Assembly: GCF_030867385.1 (NCBI RefSeq)
Contig: NZ_JAPFBJ010000001.1
Location: forward strand, 186,001-250,000
Direction of reading: 5' to 3'
DNA: 64,000 nt
From: Sphingobium sp. DEHP117
GTDB taxonomy: Bacteria; Pseudomonadota; Alphaproteobacteria; Sphingomonadales; Sphingomonadaceae
A model generated the notes under the pieces. That model saw only the letters and a list, made by a program, of their open reading frames with translations. It was not told the DNA's origin and ran no database searches. The stretch's first letter is position 1, and every line of letters begins with the position of its first letter. The position numbers and the translations under genes are program-made. Of this stretch, positions 8,391-17,349 are shown in pieces.

Positions 8391-9983
8391 TCAGTCGGCG
8401 ATCAACGCCCGCAGCGTGTCTATGCGGTCTGCCTCGTGCGCGGGCTTGTCCGTCCGGATGCGGTTGATGCGGGGGAAGCGCATGGCAAGGCCGGACTTGT
8501 GGCGCTTGCTCTCGTGCACCGAATCGAACGCTACCTCGAAGACGAGGCTCTTGTCGGTCTCTACTACAGGGCCGAAGCGCGCGGTGGTGTGCGCCCGGAT
8601 ATATTTGTCGAGCCATTTCAGCTCCTCGTCGGTGAAGCCGAAATAGGCTTTGCCCACGGGCAGCAGCTCCGCGCCCTGATCGGGGTCGCCGTTCCAGCAG
8701 CCGAAGGTATAGTCCGAAAAGAAGGACGAGCGTTTGCCGCTGCCTCGCTGCGCATACATCAGCACGCAATCCACGAGCAACGGATCGCGCTTCCATTTAT
8801 ACCACAGCCCGGTGCGGCGCCCGGCGACATAGGGGCTGTCGCGCCGTTTCAGCATCACGCCCTCAATGGCGTTATCCCGCGCTTCCGCCCGGATTACGGT
8901 GAGCTCGTCGATATGCGTGGCGGCGATGACGGGCGAGACATCGAAGTGGCGCGGGTCGAGCGCGCGGGCAAACTGCTCCAGCCGCTCACGCCGCTGGTCC
9001 CAGCTCAGTGGGCGAAGATCCTCGTCGCGCTCGATCAATATGTCGTAGAGTCGCACAAAGGCCGGATAGTCAGCCAGCATCGCCTTTGAGACCGTCTTGC
9101 GCCCCAGCCGCTGTTGCAGCGCGTTGAAGCTCGCCGCGCCGCCCTCTTCGCCGCCCTGATGGGTGCCGCGCACCAGCAGTTCGCCATCCAGGACGGCCGG
9201 GATCGACAGTGAGGCGGCGACTTCCGGGAATGTGCCTGAGATATCGTCTCCCGAGCGCGAATAGACGCGCGTCTGGCCCGCCACATGGACGAGCTGCACG
9301 CGGATGCCATCCCATTTCCACTCGGCGGCATAATCGGTGAGATCGATGTCAAGATTTTCGAGCGGGTGGGCCAGCATGAAGGGCCGGAACAGCGGCACAT
9401 CCTCATGGCTGGGTGGGGGCGCGCGGCCTTCCGCCCAATCGAACAGCGGGCCGTAGGGCGCACGCTGGCCGTGCCAATATTCCTCTACATCATCTACGGA
9501 CTTGTCGAACGCCTGCGCGAAGGCGACCTTGGCGAGACGCGATGAAATGCCGATCCTCATCGCCCCGGTGGCGAGCTTGATGAGGGCGTAACGGCCATTG
9601 GTGTCGAGCTGGTCGAATAAGCCTGCCAGTTCGCGCTTCGCGGTCGCGCGGGTCATGGCATCGAGCCGGGCGACAGCTTCCGCCACCGTGGGCGGATTCT
9701 TCGGCGTGCCGTAATCGGGCCAGAGCAGGCTCGCGGTTTCCGCCGTATCGCCGACGAAGTCGCGGCTGAGCGCATAGAGCACCGGATCGACCCGCTCCAT
9801 CAATAGGTTACGGATGGTGGAGGATTTGACCGCAGGGAAATCCAGCCCGTCGGTGAGCGCCGCGAGCGCCCAGCCACGATCCGGGTCCGGCGTGGTGCGC
9901 AGATAATCGGCGATCAGCGCGATCTTGCTGTTGCGCGAGCGGGTGTAGATCAGGCGGTCGATGAGCGACGCAAACTGCTCCAT
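8391..9983 (-). CDS. ATP-dependent DNA ligase of the ligase-associated repair cluster
   Basis: A 530-residue ATP-dependent ligase. Nucleotidyl motif I is EWKWDGIR (Lys near residue 224), followed by motif III-like VYSRSGDDISGTFPEV, VLDGELLV, motif IV EGVMLKRRDSPYVAGRRTGLWYKWKRDP with motif V lysines, and a C-terminal OB fold. An N-terminal DNA-binding domain precedes them (LIDRLIYTRSRNSKIALI). Family role: seals nicks using ATP via a ligase-adenylate. It is downstream of the MBL exonuclease and near the helicase and PdeM genes, the four-gene set found in many proteobacteria and linked to DNA-damage response. Its start codon is 2 bp from the edge of the palindromic element at 9986-10251, which separates it from the rest of its operon and leaves no obvious strong Shine-Dalgarno. 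Confidence 0.93.
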   Translation of the reverse strand: MEQFASLIDRLIYTRSRNSKIALIADYLRTTPDPDRGWALAALTDGLDFPAVKSSTIRNLLMERVDPVLYALSRDFVGDTAETASLLWPDYGTPKNPPTVAEAVARLDAMTRATAKRELAGLFDQLDTNGRYALIKLATGAMRIGISSRLAKVAFAQAFDKSVDDVEEYWHGQRAPYGPLFDWAEGRAPPPSHEDVPLFRPFMLAHPLENLDIDLTDYAAEWKWDGIRVQLVHVAGQTRVYSRSGDDISGTFPEVAASLSIPAVLDGELLVRGTHQGGEEGGAASFNALQQRLGRKTVSKAMLADYPAFVRLYDILIERDEDLRPLSWDQRRERLEQFARALDPRHFDVSPVIAATHIDELTVIRAEARDNAIEGVMLKRRDSPYVAGRRTGLWYKWKRDPLLVDCVLMYAQRGSGKRSSFFSDYTFGCWNGDPDQGAELLPVGKAYFGFTDEELKWLDKYIRAHTTARFGPVVETDKSLVFEVAFDSVHESKRHKSGLAMRFPRINRIRTDKPAHEADRIDTLRALIAD

Positions 9984-9985
9984 CC

Positions 9986-10251
9986 AGGGTCAGAACCCGC
10001 TAGGCACAGGAGCCGTGGTGGCTCGCTGCGGGATGATATACGATGAGGACCGCGAAAAGCGGGGCATGTTCCCCGGTTGAGCGGTTCGACGAAGTAGATC
10101 GCCCGCAGCGAGCCATCCGAAGGACTTGGCTGAAAAGGCCCAGAACTTTGTCACTCTCTCGTTAAATAGCACCACTATTCTCCTCGTTCATTTCGCGTTC
10201 CGGGCCTTTTCAGCTCAAGCCACGGCCCTGTACCTAGCAGGCTCTGACCCT
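9986..10251. mobile_element. Miniature nested-palindrome element (MITE-like) with ~32-bp terminal inverted repeats
   Basis: The ends (9986-10017 and 10221-10251) are inverted copies starting AGGGTCAGA, differing at three bases and one indel. Inside are two further long inverted pairs: 10019-10032 with 10102-10115 (14 of 14 bp), enclosing a small stem 10060-10064/10071-10075, and 10129-10141 with 10202-10214 (13 of 13 bp, extending further with a mismatch). The element has no ORF. Its right end overlaps the TAG stop of the exonuclease (10250-10252) and its left end is 2 bp from the ligase ATG, so it fills the whole intergenic gap. This fits a non-autonomous insertion element or REP/BIME-type structured unit. 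The mobilizing transposase is not in the window. Confidence 0.72.
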
Positions 10252-11245
10252 AATCTTCCTCGTCGCGCCCGCCGATGTCGAGCGGGCGCGCCTTGCGCTG
10301 GCCCAGCTCGCACCAGCGCATCAGCGCATCGTCGCGTCCGTGGGTGATCCACAGCTCGCGCGGGTTGACCTCCTCGATGGTGCGGGTCAGCTCGTCCCAG
10401 TCGGCATGGTCGGAGATGACGAGCGGCAGCTCGACCGTCCGTTGGCGGGCGCGCTGGCGGATGCCCATCCAGCCCGAGGCCATGGCGGTGAGCGGGTCGG
10501 GCAGATTGCGCGACCAGCGATCATTGAGCGCCGACGGCGGTGCAATGATGATGTGCTTGGCCATCAGCTTGCGGTCGGTGCCCGCGACCGGGCGGATATC
10601 GCCCAAGTCCAGCCCCATTTCCTTATAAAGCGCGCAGAGCTTTGCCATCGCGCCATGATAATAGATTGGGGCGAGGTGGCCTGCGGCGCGCAGCTCCATG
10701 ATCACGCGCTGAGCCTTGCCGAGCGAATATGCGCCGACCAGCACCGAGCCGACGTCTTCATCGTCCAGCGCGTCCAAGAGTTTGCGGATTTCGTGCTCGA
10801 CCGGCGGATGGCGGAAGACGGGGAGGGCGAAGGTCGCCTCGGTGACGAAGATGTCACAGGGTACGACCTCGAACGGGGCGCAGGTGGGGTCGGCACGGCG
10901 TTTGTAGTCGCCGGAAAAAACGACGCGCTGACCCTGATAATCGACCACGATCTGCGCCGAGCCGAGGATATGCCCGGCGGGCACGAAGCGCACCTCAACC
11001 TCTCCGATCCGCACCGTCTCGCCATAGGCCACCGGCTGCTCCTCCCAGCCGATGCCGTATCGCGCCTCCATGATCCGCAGCGTCTCGCGTGTCGCCATCA
11101 CGGCGCCGTGCCCGGAGCGGGCATGGTCGGCATGGCCGTGGGTGATGAGCGCGCGCGGGGCGGAGAAATTGGGGTCGATCCAGAAGTCGCCCGGCGTGAT
11201 ATAGATGCCCCGACGCGAAGCCTGGATCCAGCTGTTGTTAGCCAT
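10250..11245 (-). CDS. Ligase-associated DNA exonuclease (metallo-beta-lactamase fold)
   Basis: A 331-residue MBL/beta-CASP-like protein. The metal-binding motif HGHADHARSG occurs near residue 35, followed by PAGHILGSAQIVV, FSGDYKRR (metal-bridging Asp), SDHADW and WITHG. Starts at ATG 11245 (MANNSWIQ), with an AGG about 8 nt upstream; the much longer open frame upstream is antisense to the helicase and is not used. Family role: 3'-end-processing-like nuclease or exonuclease of the ligase-associated repair cluster. It is divergent from the helicase with start codons only 12 bp apart. The ligase follows after the inserted palindromic element. Confidence 0.92.
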   Translation of the reverse strand: MANNSWIQASRRGIYITPGDFWIDPNFSAPRALITHGHADHARSGHGAVMATRETLRIMEARYGIGWEEQPVAYGETVRIGEVEVRFVPAGHILGSAQIVVDYQGQRVVFSGDYKRRADPTCAPFEVVPCDIFVTEATFALPVFRHPPVEHEIRKLLDALDDEDVGSVLVGAYSLGKAQRVIMELRAAGHLAPIYYHGAMAKLCALYKEMGLDLGDIRPVAGTDRKLMAKHIIIAPPSALNDRWSRNLPDPLTAMASGWMGIRQRARQRTVELPLVISDHADWDELTRTIEEVNPRELWITHGRDDALMRWCELGQRKARPLDIGGRDEED

Positions 11246-11257
11246 CGTTATGCCTAT

Positions 11258-13708
11258 ATGGTCGAGATGAGCGATAGTTCCCTTTTGCCTGCCGCGATAG
11301 AGGCGTGGTTCGCGGGCAAGGGCTGGGCGCCGCGCGCGCATCAGCTGGCGATGCTGGAGGCTGACGGAGCGGGCAGGGATGCGCTGCTTGCCTCCGCAAC
11401 CGGATCGGGCAAGACGCTCGCCGGATTTCTCCCCTCCCTTGCCGATCTGGCGGATGGCGGGTTTGACGGGCTGCATACGCTCTATGTGTCGCCCTTGAAG
11501 GCGCTCACCAACGATATCGAGCGCAATCTCGTCGGGCCGATCGGAGAGATGGGGCTGCCGATCAGCATCGAGACGCGTACGGGCGACACGAGCTTTGCGG
11601 TGAAGGCGCGGCAAAGGAAGAAGCCGCCGCAGATCTTGCTTACCACACCGGAGTCGCTGTCGCTGTTGCTCAGCCATCCGGACAGCTTTCATCTTTTCCC
11701 GTCGCTGAAGCGCGTCGTGATCGACGAGGTGCACGCCTTTGCGCACAACAAGCGGGGGGACTTGCTGGCGCTGTGCCTCGCGCGGCTGGCAAGGCTGGCG
11801 CCTGCGCACCGGCGCGCGGCCCTGTCCGCCACCATTGCGGATGCTACGCCTTATCAGGAGTGGCTTTCGCGTCGGAGTACGGCGGGCGATGTCGCGCTTG
11901 TCACCGGCGCGGAGATGGCGCCGCCGGAGATCCACATCCTCTCGCCGGAGGGGCGCATTCCCTGGTCCGGCCACAGCGCCCGCTATGCCGCAGCCGAGGT
12001 GATGGAAGCGATCCGCCAGCATCGCCTGACGCTCGTCTTTTGCAACACGCGCGCGCTGGCCGAGCTGACGTTGCAGGAACTGTGGGCGATCAACACGGAG
12101 AATCTGCCCATCGGCATCTTTCACGGATCGTTGTCGCTTGAGGTGCGGCAGCGGGCGGAGGCGGGGATCGCGGAAGGGCGGCTGCGCGCGCTGGTGTGCA
12201 CGTCCGCGCTTGATCTGGGCGTCGACTGGGGCGATGTCGACCTTGTCATCCAGATGGGCGCGCCCAAGGGGACCGCGCGGCTGCTGCAGCGTATCGGCCG
12301 GTCCAACCACCGCGCCGATACGCCGAGCAAAGCCTTTCTCATCCCCGGCAATCGCTTTGAATATCTGGAGGCGCGGGCGGCGCTCGACGCGATCGAGGAG
12401 GGCGTGCTCGATGCCGAGTTCTGGCGGCCCGGCGCACTCGACGTGCTGGCCCAGCATATCATGGCGATGGCCTGCGCCGCGCCGTTCGACGCCGACGACC
12501 TTTTTGCCGAGGTTGCGAGCGCGCGGCCGTACCGCGAGCTTGACCACGCGCAGTTCCACAAGGTACTGAACTTCGTTGCCAACGGCGGCTATGCGCTGTC
12601 GCACTATGACCGCTTTCAGCGCCTGCGCAAAGACGCGGACGGACTGTGGCGCGTCAGCCTGCCGCGCTTCGTGGCGCAATATCGGATGAATGCGGGGATC
12701 ATCGTCGAGGCGCCGATGCTCAAGGTCCGCTTTCGCAATGGGCGGACATTGGGCCAGCTGGAGGAAGGCTTTGGCTCGTCGCTTCGGCCCGGGGATACCT
12801 TTCGCTTTTCCGGGCTGGACCTCGAAGTGGAGTCGATCCGTGATACGGACCTGATCGTGCGCGCCAGTCGCAAGTCTGCGCTGATCCCGAGCTATACCGG
12901 CGCGCGCATGGCGCTGACCACCAGCCTGTCGGACCGGGTGCGGGCGTTGCTGAGGGACCGCGCGGAGCACGCGCGTTTGCCCAAGGATGTGAAAGAGTGG
13001 CTGGCGGCGCAGGCAAGGTTTTCGGTGATACCGGCGCCGGATCAACTGCTGGTCGAGACGTTTCCGCATCATGGGCTGCACCATATCGTCATCCACGGCT
13101 TCGAGGGGTGGAACGCGCATCAGTCGCTCGGCATGCTCATCACCCAGCGCATGGAAAAGGCGAAGATGAAGCCGCTGGGGTTCGTGGCGAACGACTATAG
13201 CCTTGCCGCTTATGGCCTCATGCCGATCTCCGACCCCGGCTTTCTGCTCGACCCCGAGGTGATTGACGATGAGCTGACGCAATGGGTGGAGCAATCCTAT
13301 CTGCTGAAGCGCGCGTTTCGCGAGGTTGCGGTGATCAGCGGTTTGGTCGAGCGGCAGCATCCCGGTCGTCGCAAGAACGGCAAGCAGGTCACGTTCTCGA
13401 CCGACCTGATCTATGACGTGCTGCAAAAGCATGAGCCGGATCACATATTGCTGCGCGCGGCGTGGGACGACGCCTCTACCCGGCTGGTGGAGGTCGCGCG
13501 GTTGAAGCGGCTGCTGGAACGCGCGCGGGAGACGATGCTGCATGCGGACCTGCCGAGGGTTTCGCCCTTGTCCGTCCCCGCGCTCGTCATCATTGGGCGT
13601 GAGCGTGTTGCCGGAGGCGAGGCGGAGGATGCGCTGATCGCGGAGCTGGAAGCGATGATCGCCGATACCGGCGAAACGACCCGCCGCAACGATGCGCAAA
13701 CTGCTTGA
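11258..13708 (+). CDS. Ligase-associated DEXH-box helicase (Lhr-like)
   Basis: A protein of up to 816 residues (ATG 11258; the internal ATG at 11267, MSDSSLLPA, is also possible). It has SF2 helicase motifs in order: Walker A ASATGSGKT (~45), YVSPLKALTND (Ia), LLTTPESLS, DEVHAF (motif II), SATI (III), LVFCNTRALAE (IV), CTSALDLGVDWGDVDLV (V), QRIGRSNHRAD (VI). A winged-helix and Lhr-core C-terminal region ending near residue 815 follows. Known family role: 3'-5' ATP-dependent DNA translocase/helicase in damage repair. Followed by PdeM with a 31-bp gap. Long ORFs on the opposite strand here are shadows caused by high GC. Confidence 0.93.
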   Translation: MVEMSDSSLLPAAIEAWFAGKGWAPRAHQLAMLEADGAGRDALLASATGSGKTLAGFLPSLADLADGGFDGLHTLYVSPLKALTNDIERNLVGPIGEMGLPISIETRTGDTSFAVKARQRKKPPQILLTTPESLSLLLSHPDSFHLFPSLKRVVIDEVHAFAHNKRGDLLALCLARLARLAPAHRRAALSATIADATPYQEWLSRRSTAGDVALVTGAEMAPPEIHILSPEGRIPWSGHSARYAAAEVMEAIRQHRLTLVFCNTRALAELTLQELWAINTENLPIGIFHGSLSLEVRQRAEAGIAEGRLRALVCTSALDLGVDWGDVDLVIQMGAPKGTARLLQRIGRSNHRADTPSKAFLIPGNRFEYLEARAALDAIEEGVLDAEFWRPGALDVLAQHIMAMACAAPFDADDLFAEVASARPYRELDHAQFHKVLNFVANGGYALSHYDRFQRLRKDADGLWRVSLPRFVAQYRMNAGIIVEAPMLKVRFRNGRTLGQLEEGFGSSLRPGDTFRFSGLDLEVESIRDTDLIVRASRKSALIPSYTGARMALTTSLSDRVRALLRDRAEHARLPKDVKEWLAAQARFSVIPAPDQLLVETFPHHGLHHIVIHGFEGWNAHQSLGMLITQRMEKAKMKPLGFVANDYSLAAYGLMPISDPGFLLDPEVIDDELTQWVEQSYLLKRAFREVAVISGLVERQHPGRRKNGKQVTFSTDLIYDVLQKHEPDHILLRAAWDDASTRLVEVARLKRLLERARETMLHADLPRVSPLSVPALVIIGRERVAGGEAEDALIAELEAMIADTGETTRRNDAQTA

Positions 13709-13739
13709 AAGGCGGCCGGTGCATCGGCATAGGGAGGCG

Positions 13740-14459
13740 ATGGTTCCGTTTTTGTTCCATGGGCGGGAATTGCGGCTTTCGCCGTGCGGCGCACTGTGGT
13801 GGCCGGCGGAGAGCGCGCTGTTGCTGGCCGATCTTCACCTCGGCAAGGCGCGCTTCTTCGCCTCTGCGGGTCAGTTCCTGCCGCCGTATGACAGCTATGA
13901 GACGGCGCTGCGCATCTGTGAACTGATCCGGCAGACCGACGCGCGGCATGTGCTGTGCCTGGGGGACAGTTTTCACGATGCCGATGGCGCGGCGGATCTG
14001 GAGGCCAGGGCGCTCGCGCTGCTGAGGCAATGCGCGGATGGGCGGCGGTGGACCTGGGTCACCGGCAATCACGACCATGCCGCCGCGCCGCCCTTTGGCG
14101 AGGTGACCGGCGACATGTGCGTGGACCGGATATGGCTGAGGCACGAGGCGGTCCCCCGACACTCAGAGCCGGAGATCAGCGGCCATTTCCACCCCAAGGT
14201 TCAGCTGCACCACCGCGGCAGGTCGATCCGGCGGCGCTGTTTTCTGGCCAGCGAGACCAAGCTCGTGCTCCCCGCCTTCGGTGCGCTGACCGGCGGGCTG
14301 GATGTGCGGCATCCAGCGTTTTACGATGCGCTGGGTGCGGAATTTCATGCGCTGGTGCCGACGGGTGATCGGCTCTTGCAGTGGCCGGTCCGCGCCTTGG
14401 CTGAACCGACCCGCGATACTATCGGCTCGCGCTATGCGGTGGCCCGGCGCATCACCTAG
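13740..14459 (+). CDS. pdeM: Ligase-associated phosphoesterase/endonuclease PdeM
   Basis: A 239-residue calcineurin-like metallophosphoesterase. Metal motifs in order: LLLADLHLGKA (DxH), CLGDSFHDAD (GD), VTGNHDHA (GNHD), ISGHFHPK (GHxH). The start at 13740 (MVPFLFHG) is chosen because AGGGAGG lies 6-8 nt upstream; an upstream ATG at 13692 overlaps the helicase end and has no such signal. The family acts on phosphodiesters and is the fourth member of the ligase-helicase-exonuclease-phosphoesterase set. The stop overlaps the convergent SNase gene by 4 bp. Confidence 0.9.
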   Translation: MVPFLFHGRELRLSPCGALWWPAESALLLADLHLGKARFFASAGQFLPPYDSYETALRICELIRQTDARHVLCLGDSFHDADGAADLEARALALLRQCADGRRWTWVTGNHDHAAAPPFGEVTGDMCVDRIWLRHEAVPRHSEPEISGHFHPKVQLHHRGRSIRRRCFLASETKLVLPAFGALTGGLDVRHPAFYDALGAEFHALVPTGDRLLQWPVRALAEPTRDTIGSRYAVARRIT

Positions 14460-14986
14460 GCAATGACATCCGGGCAGGTCCGGGCAACATGCAGCGCGTC
14501 GTCCCATTGCGGCTTGTAGATCGCGCTGCCGCCGCGCAACTGGGCGCACGAGAGGTCGCCGTTCGCGCCTTCGAGCGCCGCGATGGTGCGGCCATATTTG
14601 TCCTCGCCGTAGCGCTCGATCGGCATGCTCGCGCGTACCATGGCGGAGAGGGTGGCAGTGGCTGCATAAGGGTCGCCCGGCGCGCAGTCACGCCCCGGGC
14701 GGCAATGGCCCGGCATTTCGGGCGCATCGATCCCGACGAGGCGGATGCGCTCTCCGCCGCACCTCAGCGTGTCACCGTCGACAACATCGCAGCCCGATAC
14801 CACCGCATCGTAACGCGGTGCCGCCATGGCCCGCCAGCCGCGATGGTCGAGGGTCGAGCCGATGCCCGCCAGAGTGCCGATGATGCCCGCAGCCATAAGG
14901 ATGAGATAGGGTTTGGCCCCGCGTGATCCCCGACGTGGCGCGGTGCGCCTGCGCCACTTTCGGCCATGAAATGAAGTCCGCCTCAT
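14456..14986 (-). CDS. Thermonuclease-family (SNase-like) protein
   Basis: A 176-residue protein with an Arg/Lys-rich N-terminus and one membrane segment (LILMAAGIIGTLAGIGST, ~28-46), then an SNase fold: VVDGDTLRCGGERIRLVGIDAPE (~67-90), DKYGRTIAAL and a Trp/Asp-rich tail. The catalytic Asp and Arg of staphylococcal-type nuclease are visible (GDT, RIRLVGIDAPE, YGR). Probably membrane-anchored with the nuclease domain in the periplasm. Its Shine-Dalgarno GGAGG (14988-14992) directly abuts the ATG and can pair with CCTCC at 14999-15003. Convergent with pdeM. Confidence 0.85.
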   Translation of the reverse strand: MRRTSFHGRKWRRRTAPRRGSRGAKPYLILMAAGIIGTLAGIGSTLDHRGWRAMAAPRYDAVVSGCDVVDGDTLRCGGERIRLVGIDAPEMPGHCRPGRDCAPGDPYAATATLSAMVRASMPIERYGEDKYGRTIAALEGANGDLSCAQLRGGSAIYKPQWDDALHVARTCPDVIA

Positions 14987-14987
14987 A

Positions 14988-15003
14988 CCTCCATAATAGG
15001 AGG
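14988..15003 (-). promoter_or_regulatory. Hairpin that can mask the SNase ribosome-binding site
   Basis: A perfect 5-bp stem (14988-14992 with 14999-15003, six-base AT loop). In the minus-strand transcript, CCTCC pairs with the GGAGG Shine-Dalgarno that immediately precedes the SNase-like start codon. It could limit translation initiation; a short stem may be chance. Confidence 0.4.
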
Positions 15004-15075
15004 CAAGGCTTAATGGTTCCGATGCTGGCGAGGTTTATGAGCCGTTGAGCGTACCGCCAAAACCTGAGCGCTGAC

Positions 15076-16299
15076 TCAAGCGGCTTTTTGCAGCTCCAGC
15101 TCGTCCCGGCTCCAGATCTCGACCAGCGCAGCGACCAGTTCGCGCATCATCGCCTCGCTGTGCGCCGGGCCGGGGGTGAAGCGCAGGCGCTCCGTACCGC
15201 GCGGCACGGTGGGATAGTTGATCGGCTGCACATAGACGCCATATTCGGCCAGCAATATGTCGCTGATCTTCTTGGCTTTGACCGGATCACCCACCATCAG
15301 TGGCACGATATGCGTGACGGACGCCATGACCGGCAGCCCAGCCTCCGCCATCAGGCGCTTCAGCGTGGCGGCGGCGGCCTGTTGCCCCTCGCGCTCGACG
15401 CTGGATTGCTTCAGGTGCCGCACAGAAGCCAGCACTCCGGCCACCAGCACCGGCGAGAGCGAGGTCGTGAAAATGAAACCCGGCGCGTAGGAGCGGATGC
15501 AGTCGACGATCATCCGATCTGCCGCGATGTAGCCGCCCATCACGCCGAACGCCTTGCCGAGCGTGCCTTCGATGATCGTTACGCGGTTCGCCACCTCGTC
15601 CCGCTCGGTGATGCCGCCGCCGCGCGCGCCATACATGCCGACAGCGTGGACCTCATCGCAATAGGTGAGGGCGTTGAACTCGTCCGCCAGATCGCAGAAG
15701 GCGGCAATCGGCGCGACATCGCCGTCCATAGAATAGACGCTCTCGAATGCGATCAGCTTGGGCGCGTCCGCGTCCTCCGCCTCCAGCAACTCGCGCAGAT
15801 GCGCGACGTCGTTGTGGCGGAACACGCGCTTTTCGCAGCCGGAGTTGCGGATGCCCGCGATCATGCTCGCGTGGTTGAGCTCATCGGAAAAGACGATGCA
15901 GCCGGGCAGCAGCTTCGCCAGCGTCGCCAGCGTCGCCTCGTTGGAGACATAGCCCGATGTGAAGAGCAGCGCGCTTTCCTTGCCGTGGAGATCGGCGAGC
16001 TCGGCCTCCAGATCGACATGGTAATGAGTGTTGCCGCCGATATTGCGGGTGCCGCCCGATCCGGCGCCGACATCGTGCAGCGCCTCTTCCATCGCGGCAA
16101 CGACCTTTGGGTGCTGGCCCATGGCTAGGTAATCGTTGGAGCACCAGACCGTTATCGGCTTGGGGCCGTTATGCCCGTGGAAACAGCGCGCATTGGGGTA
16201 TGCACCCTTGTTGCGCAAAATGTCGATGAACACGCGGTAGCGGCCTTCCGCATGGAGCCGCTCGATCGCCTGAGAAAAGATATGCTTGTAATTCGTCAT
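15076..16299 (-). CDS. hemA: 5-aminolevulinate synthase
   Basis: A 407-residue PLP-dependent alpha-oxoamine synthase of ALAS type: [27 protein letters not shown] at the N-terminus, [24 protein letters not shown] (glycine/CoA pocket), [11 protein letters not shown] and the PLP lysine in [14 protein letters not shown]. Condenses glycine and succinyl-CoA to 5-aminolevulinate, the first step of tetrapyrrole synthesis in alphaproteobacteria. The start at 16299 matches the usual family N-terminus; an upstream ATG would add 13 atypical residues. Downstream of murI on the same strand with ~106 bp between. Confidence 0.96.
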   Translation of the reverse strand: MTNYKHIFSQAIERLHAEGRYRVFIDILRNKGAYPNARCFHGHNGPKPITVWCSNDYLAMGQHPKVVAAMEEALHDVGAGSGGTRNIGGNTHYHVDLEAELADLHGKESALLFTSGYVSNEATLATLAKLLPGCIVFSDELNHASMIAGIRNSGCEKRVFRHNDVAHLRELLEAEDADAPKLIAFESVYSMDGDVAPIAAFCDLADEFNALTYCDEVHAVGMYGARGGGITERDEVANRVTIIEGTLGKAFGVMGGYIAADRMIVDCIRSYAPGFIFTTSLSPVLVAGVLASVRHLKQSSVEREGQQAAAATLKRLMAEAGLPVMASVTHIVPLMVGDPVKAKKISDILLAEYGVYVQPINYPTVPRGTERLRFTPGPAHSEAMMRELVAALVEIWSRDELELQKAA

Positions 16300-16405
16300 G
16301 CTCGCGCCGCCGACCCTATTTGCCGCATGTCGCCCCAAAGCCGCCCCTTAGCGCGGAGTGTATTGCTTTTCCAGCGATAATGGCTCGCAACTAAATATCA
16401 TCCCA

Positions 16406-17227
16406 TTATAGGGCATTGATCTGCGTCAAGCCATAAGACTTAAGTGCGGATCTGAGCTCGGCGATATCGGGGTCTGATCCCGTGAACACGGCGATGCCGG
16501 GCGCGGGTGTTTCCGGCCACGGCAGATCGCCATTCAGATAGGCTATCCGGCGCGCGATGCCTTCGCCACCGTGCAGGAAGGCGAGGGGGCGAGTACCGAG
16601 CGTCCTCGCCGCCTGCTCAAGCTCCTGTTGGACCAGCGGGAAATGGGTGCAGGCGAGCACCACGCTGTCCATCCGCTCCCCGTCCGGCTGCTCGATCAGG
16701 CCGAGCAGCGCGGTGCGCGCGACCTCTGGATCGAGCGGCTGCCCGCGCAGCTTCGCTTCCGCCAGCGCAACAAGTGCGGCGCTGCCGTGGCGCAGGATCG
16801 TGCAGTCCGCGCCATGTTCGGCCGCCAGGCGATCGACATAGGGTTGCCGCACGGTCGCCTCTGTGCCCAGCACGCCGATGACGCGGGTTTTGGAGGACAG
16901 CGCGGCGGGTTTGATGGCGGGCACGGTTCCCACCACCGGAATGTCCAGCGCGGCGCGCACAGCTGCGAGCGCGATGGTTGATGCCGTGTTGCAGGCGATG
17001 ACGGCGATGCGCGGGCGATAGCGCTCCACCAGTCGGCCGAGCAGCGCGGGCACGCGCGCGGCAATTTCTGCCTCGCTCTTGGTGCCATAGGGATAACCGG
17101 CCCGGTCCGCCGCATAGATGACGGGCATGCGGGGAAGCAATTCACGCGCGGGGGCAAGGATGGACAGACCCCCTACGCCGGAGTCGAAAAACAGGACAGG
17201 CGCTTCGGCGTGATTGTCGCTCTGCAT
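16406..17227 (-). CDS. murI: Glutamate racemase
   Basis: A 273-residue Asp/Glu racemase: FFDSGVGGLSI (~15), the first catalytic cysteine in ACNTAST (~83), GTVPAIKPA, the second cysteine in VVLACTHFPLV (~195). Makes D-glutamate for peptidoglycan in the cytoplasm. Start taken at 17227 (MQSDNHAEA). Divergent from the cyclopropane synthase gene, with 122 bp between start codons likely holding both promoters. Confidence 0.94.
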   Translation of the reverse strand: MQSDNHAEAPVLFFDSGVGGLSILAPARELLPRMPVIYAADRAGYPYGTKSEAEIAARVPALLGRLVERYRPRIAVIACNTASTIALAAVRAALDIPVVGTVPAIKPAALSSKTRVIGVLGTEATVRQPYVDRLAAEHGADCTILRHGSAALVALAEAKLRGQPLDPEVARTALLGLIEQPDGERMDSVVLACTHFPLVQQELEQAARTLGTRPLAFLHGGEGIARRIAYLNGDLPWPETPAPGIAVFTGSDPDIAELRSALKSYGLTQINAL

Positions 17228-17349
17228 AATGCCCGCCTGTGTCCGTGCGCTGGCACTATAAGTCAAGTACGGTCAGTCGAAACCGAATCGCCTTTCAATC
17301 GTTCTGCCTGGCATCAGGGGGCTGCATTGCGGCAAAACGGGGGACCATC

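Noticed and set aside
10340-11257. Plus-strand extension upstream of the helicase start
   Set aside because: It is antisense to the exonuclease with its conserved MBL motifs; the helicase family starts near MSDSSLLP.
11246-13699. Minus-strand N-terminal extension of the exonuclease across the whole helicase gene
   Set aside because: The extension has no domain; the exonuclease family begins at 11245 and the plus strand encodes a complete helicase.
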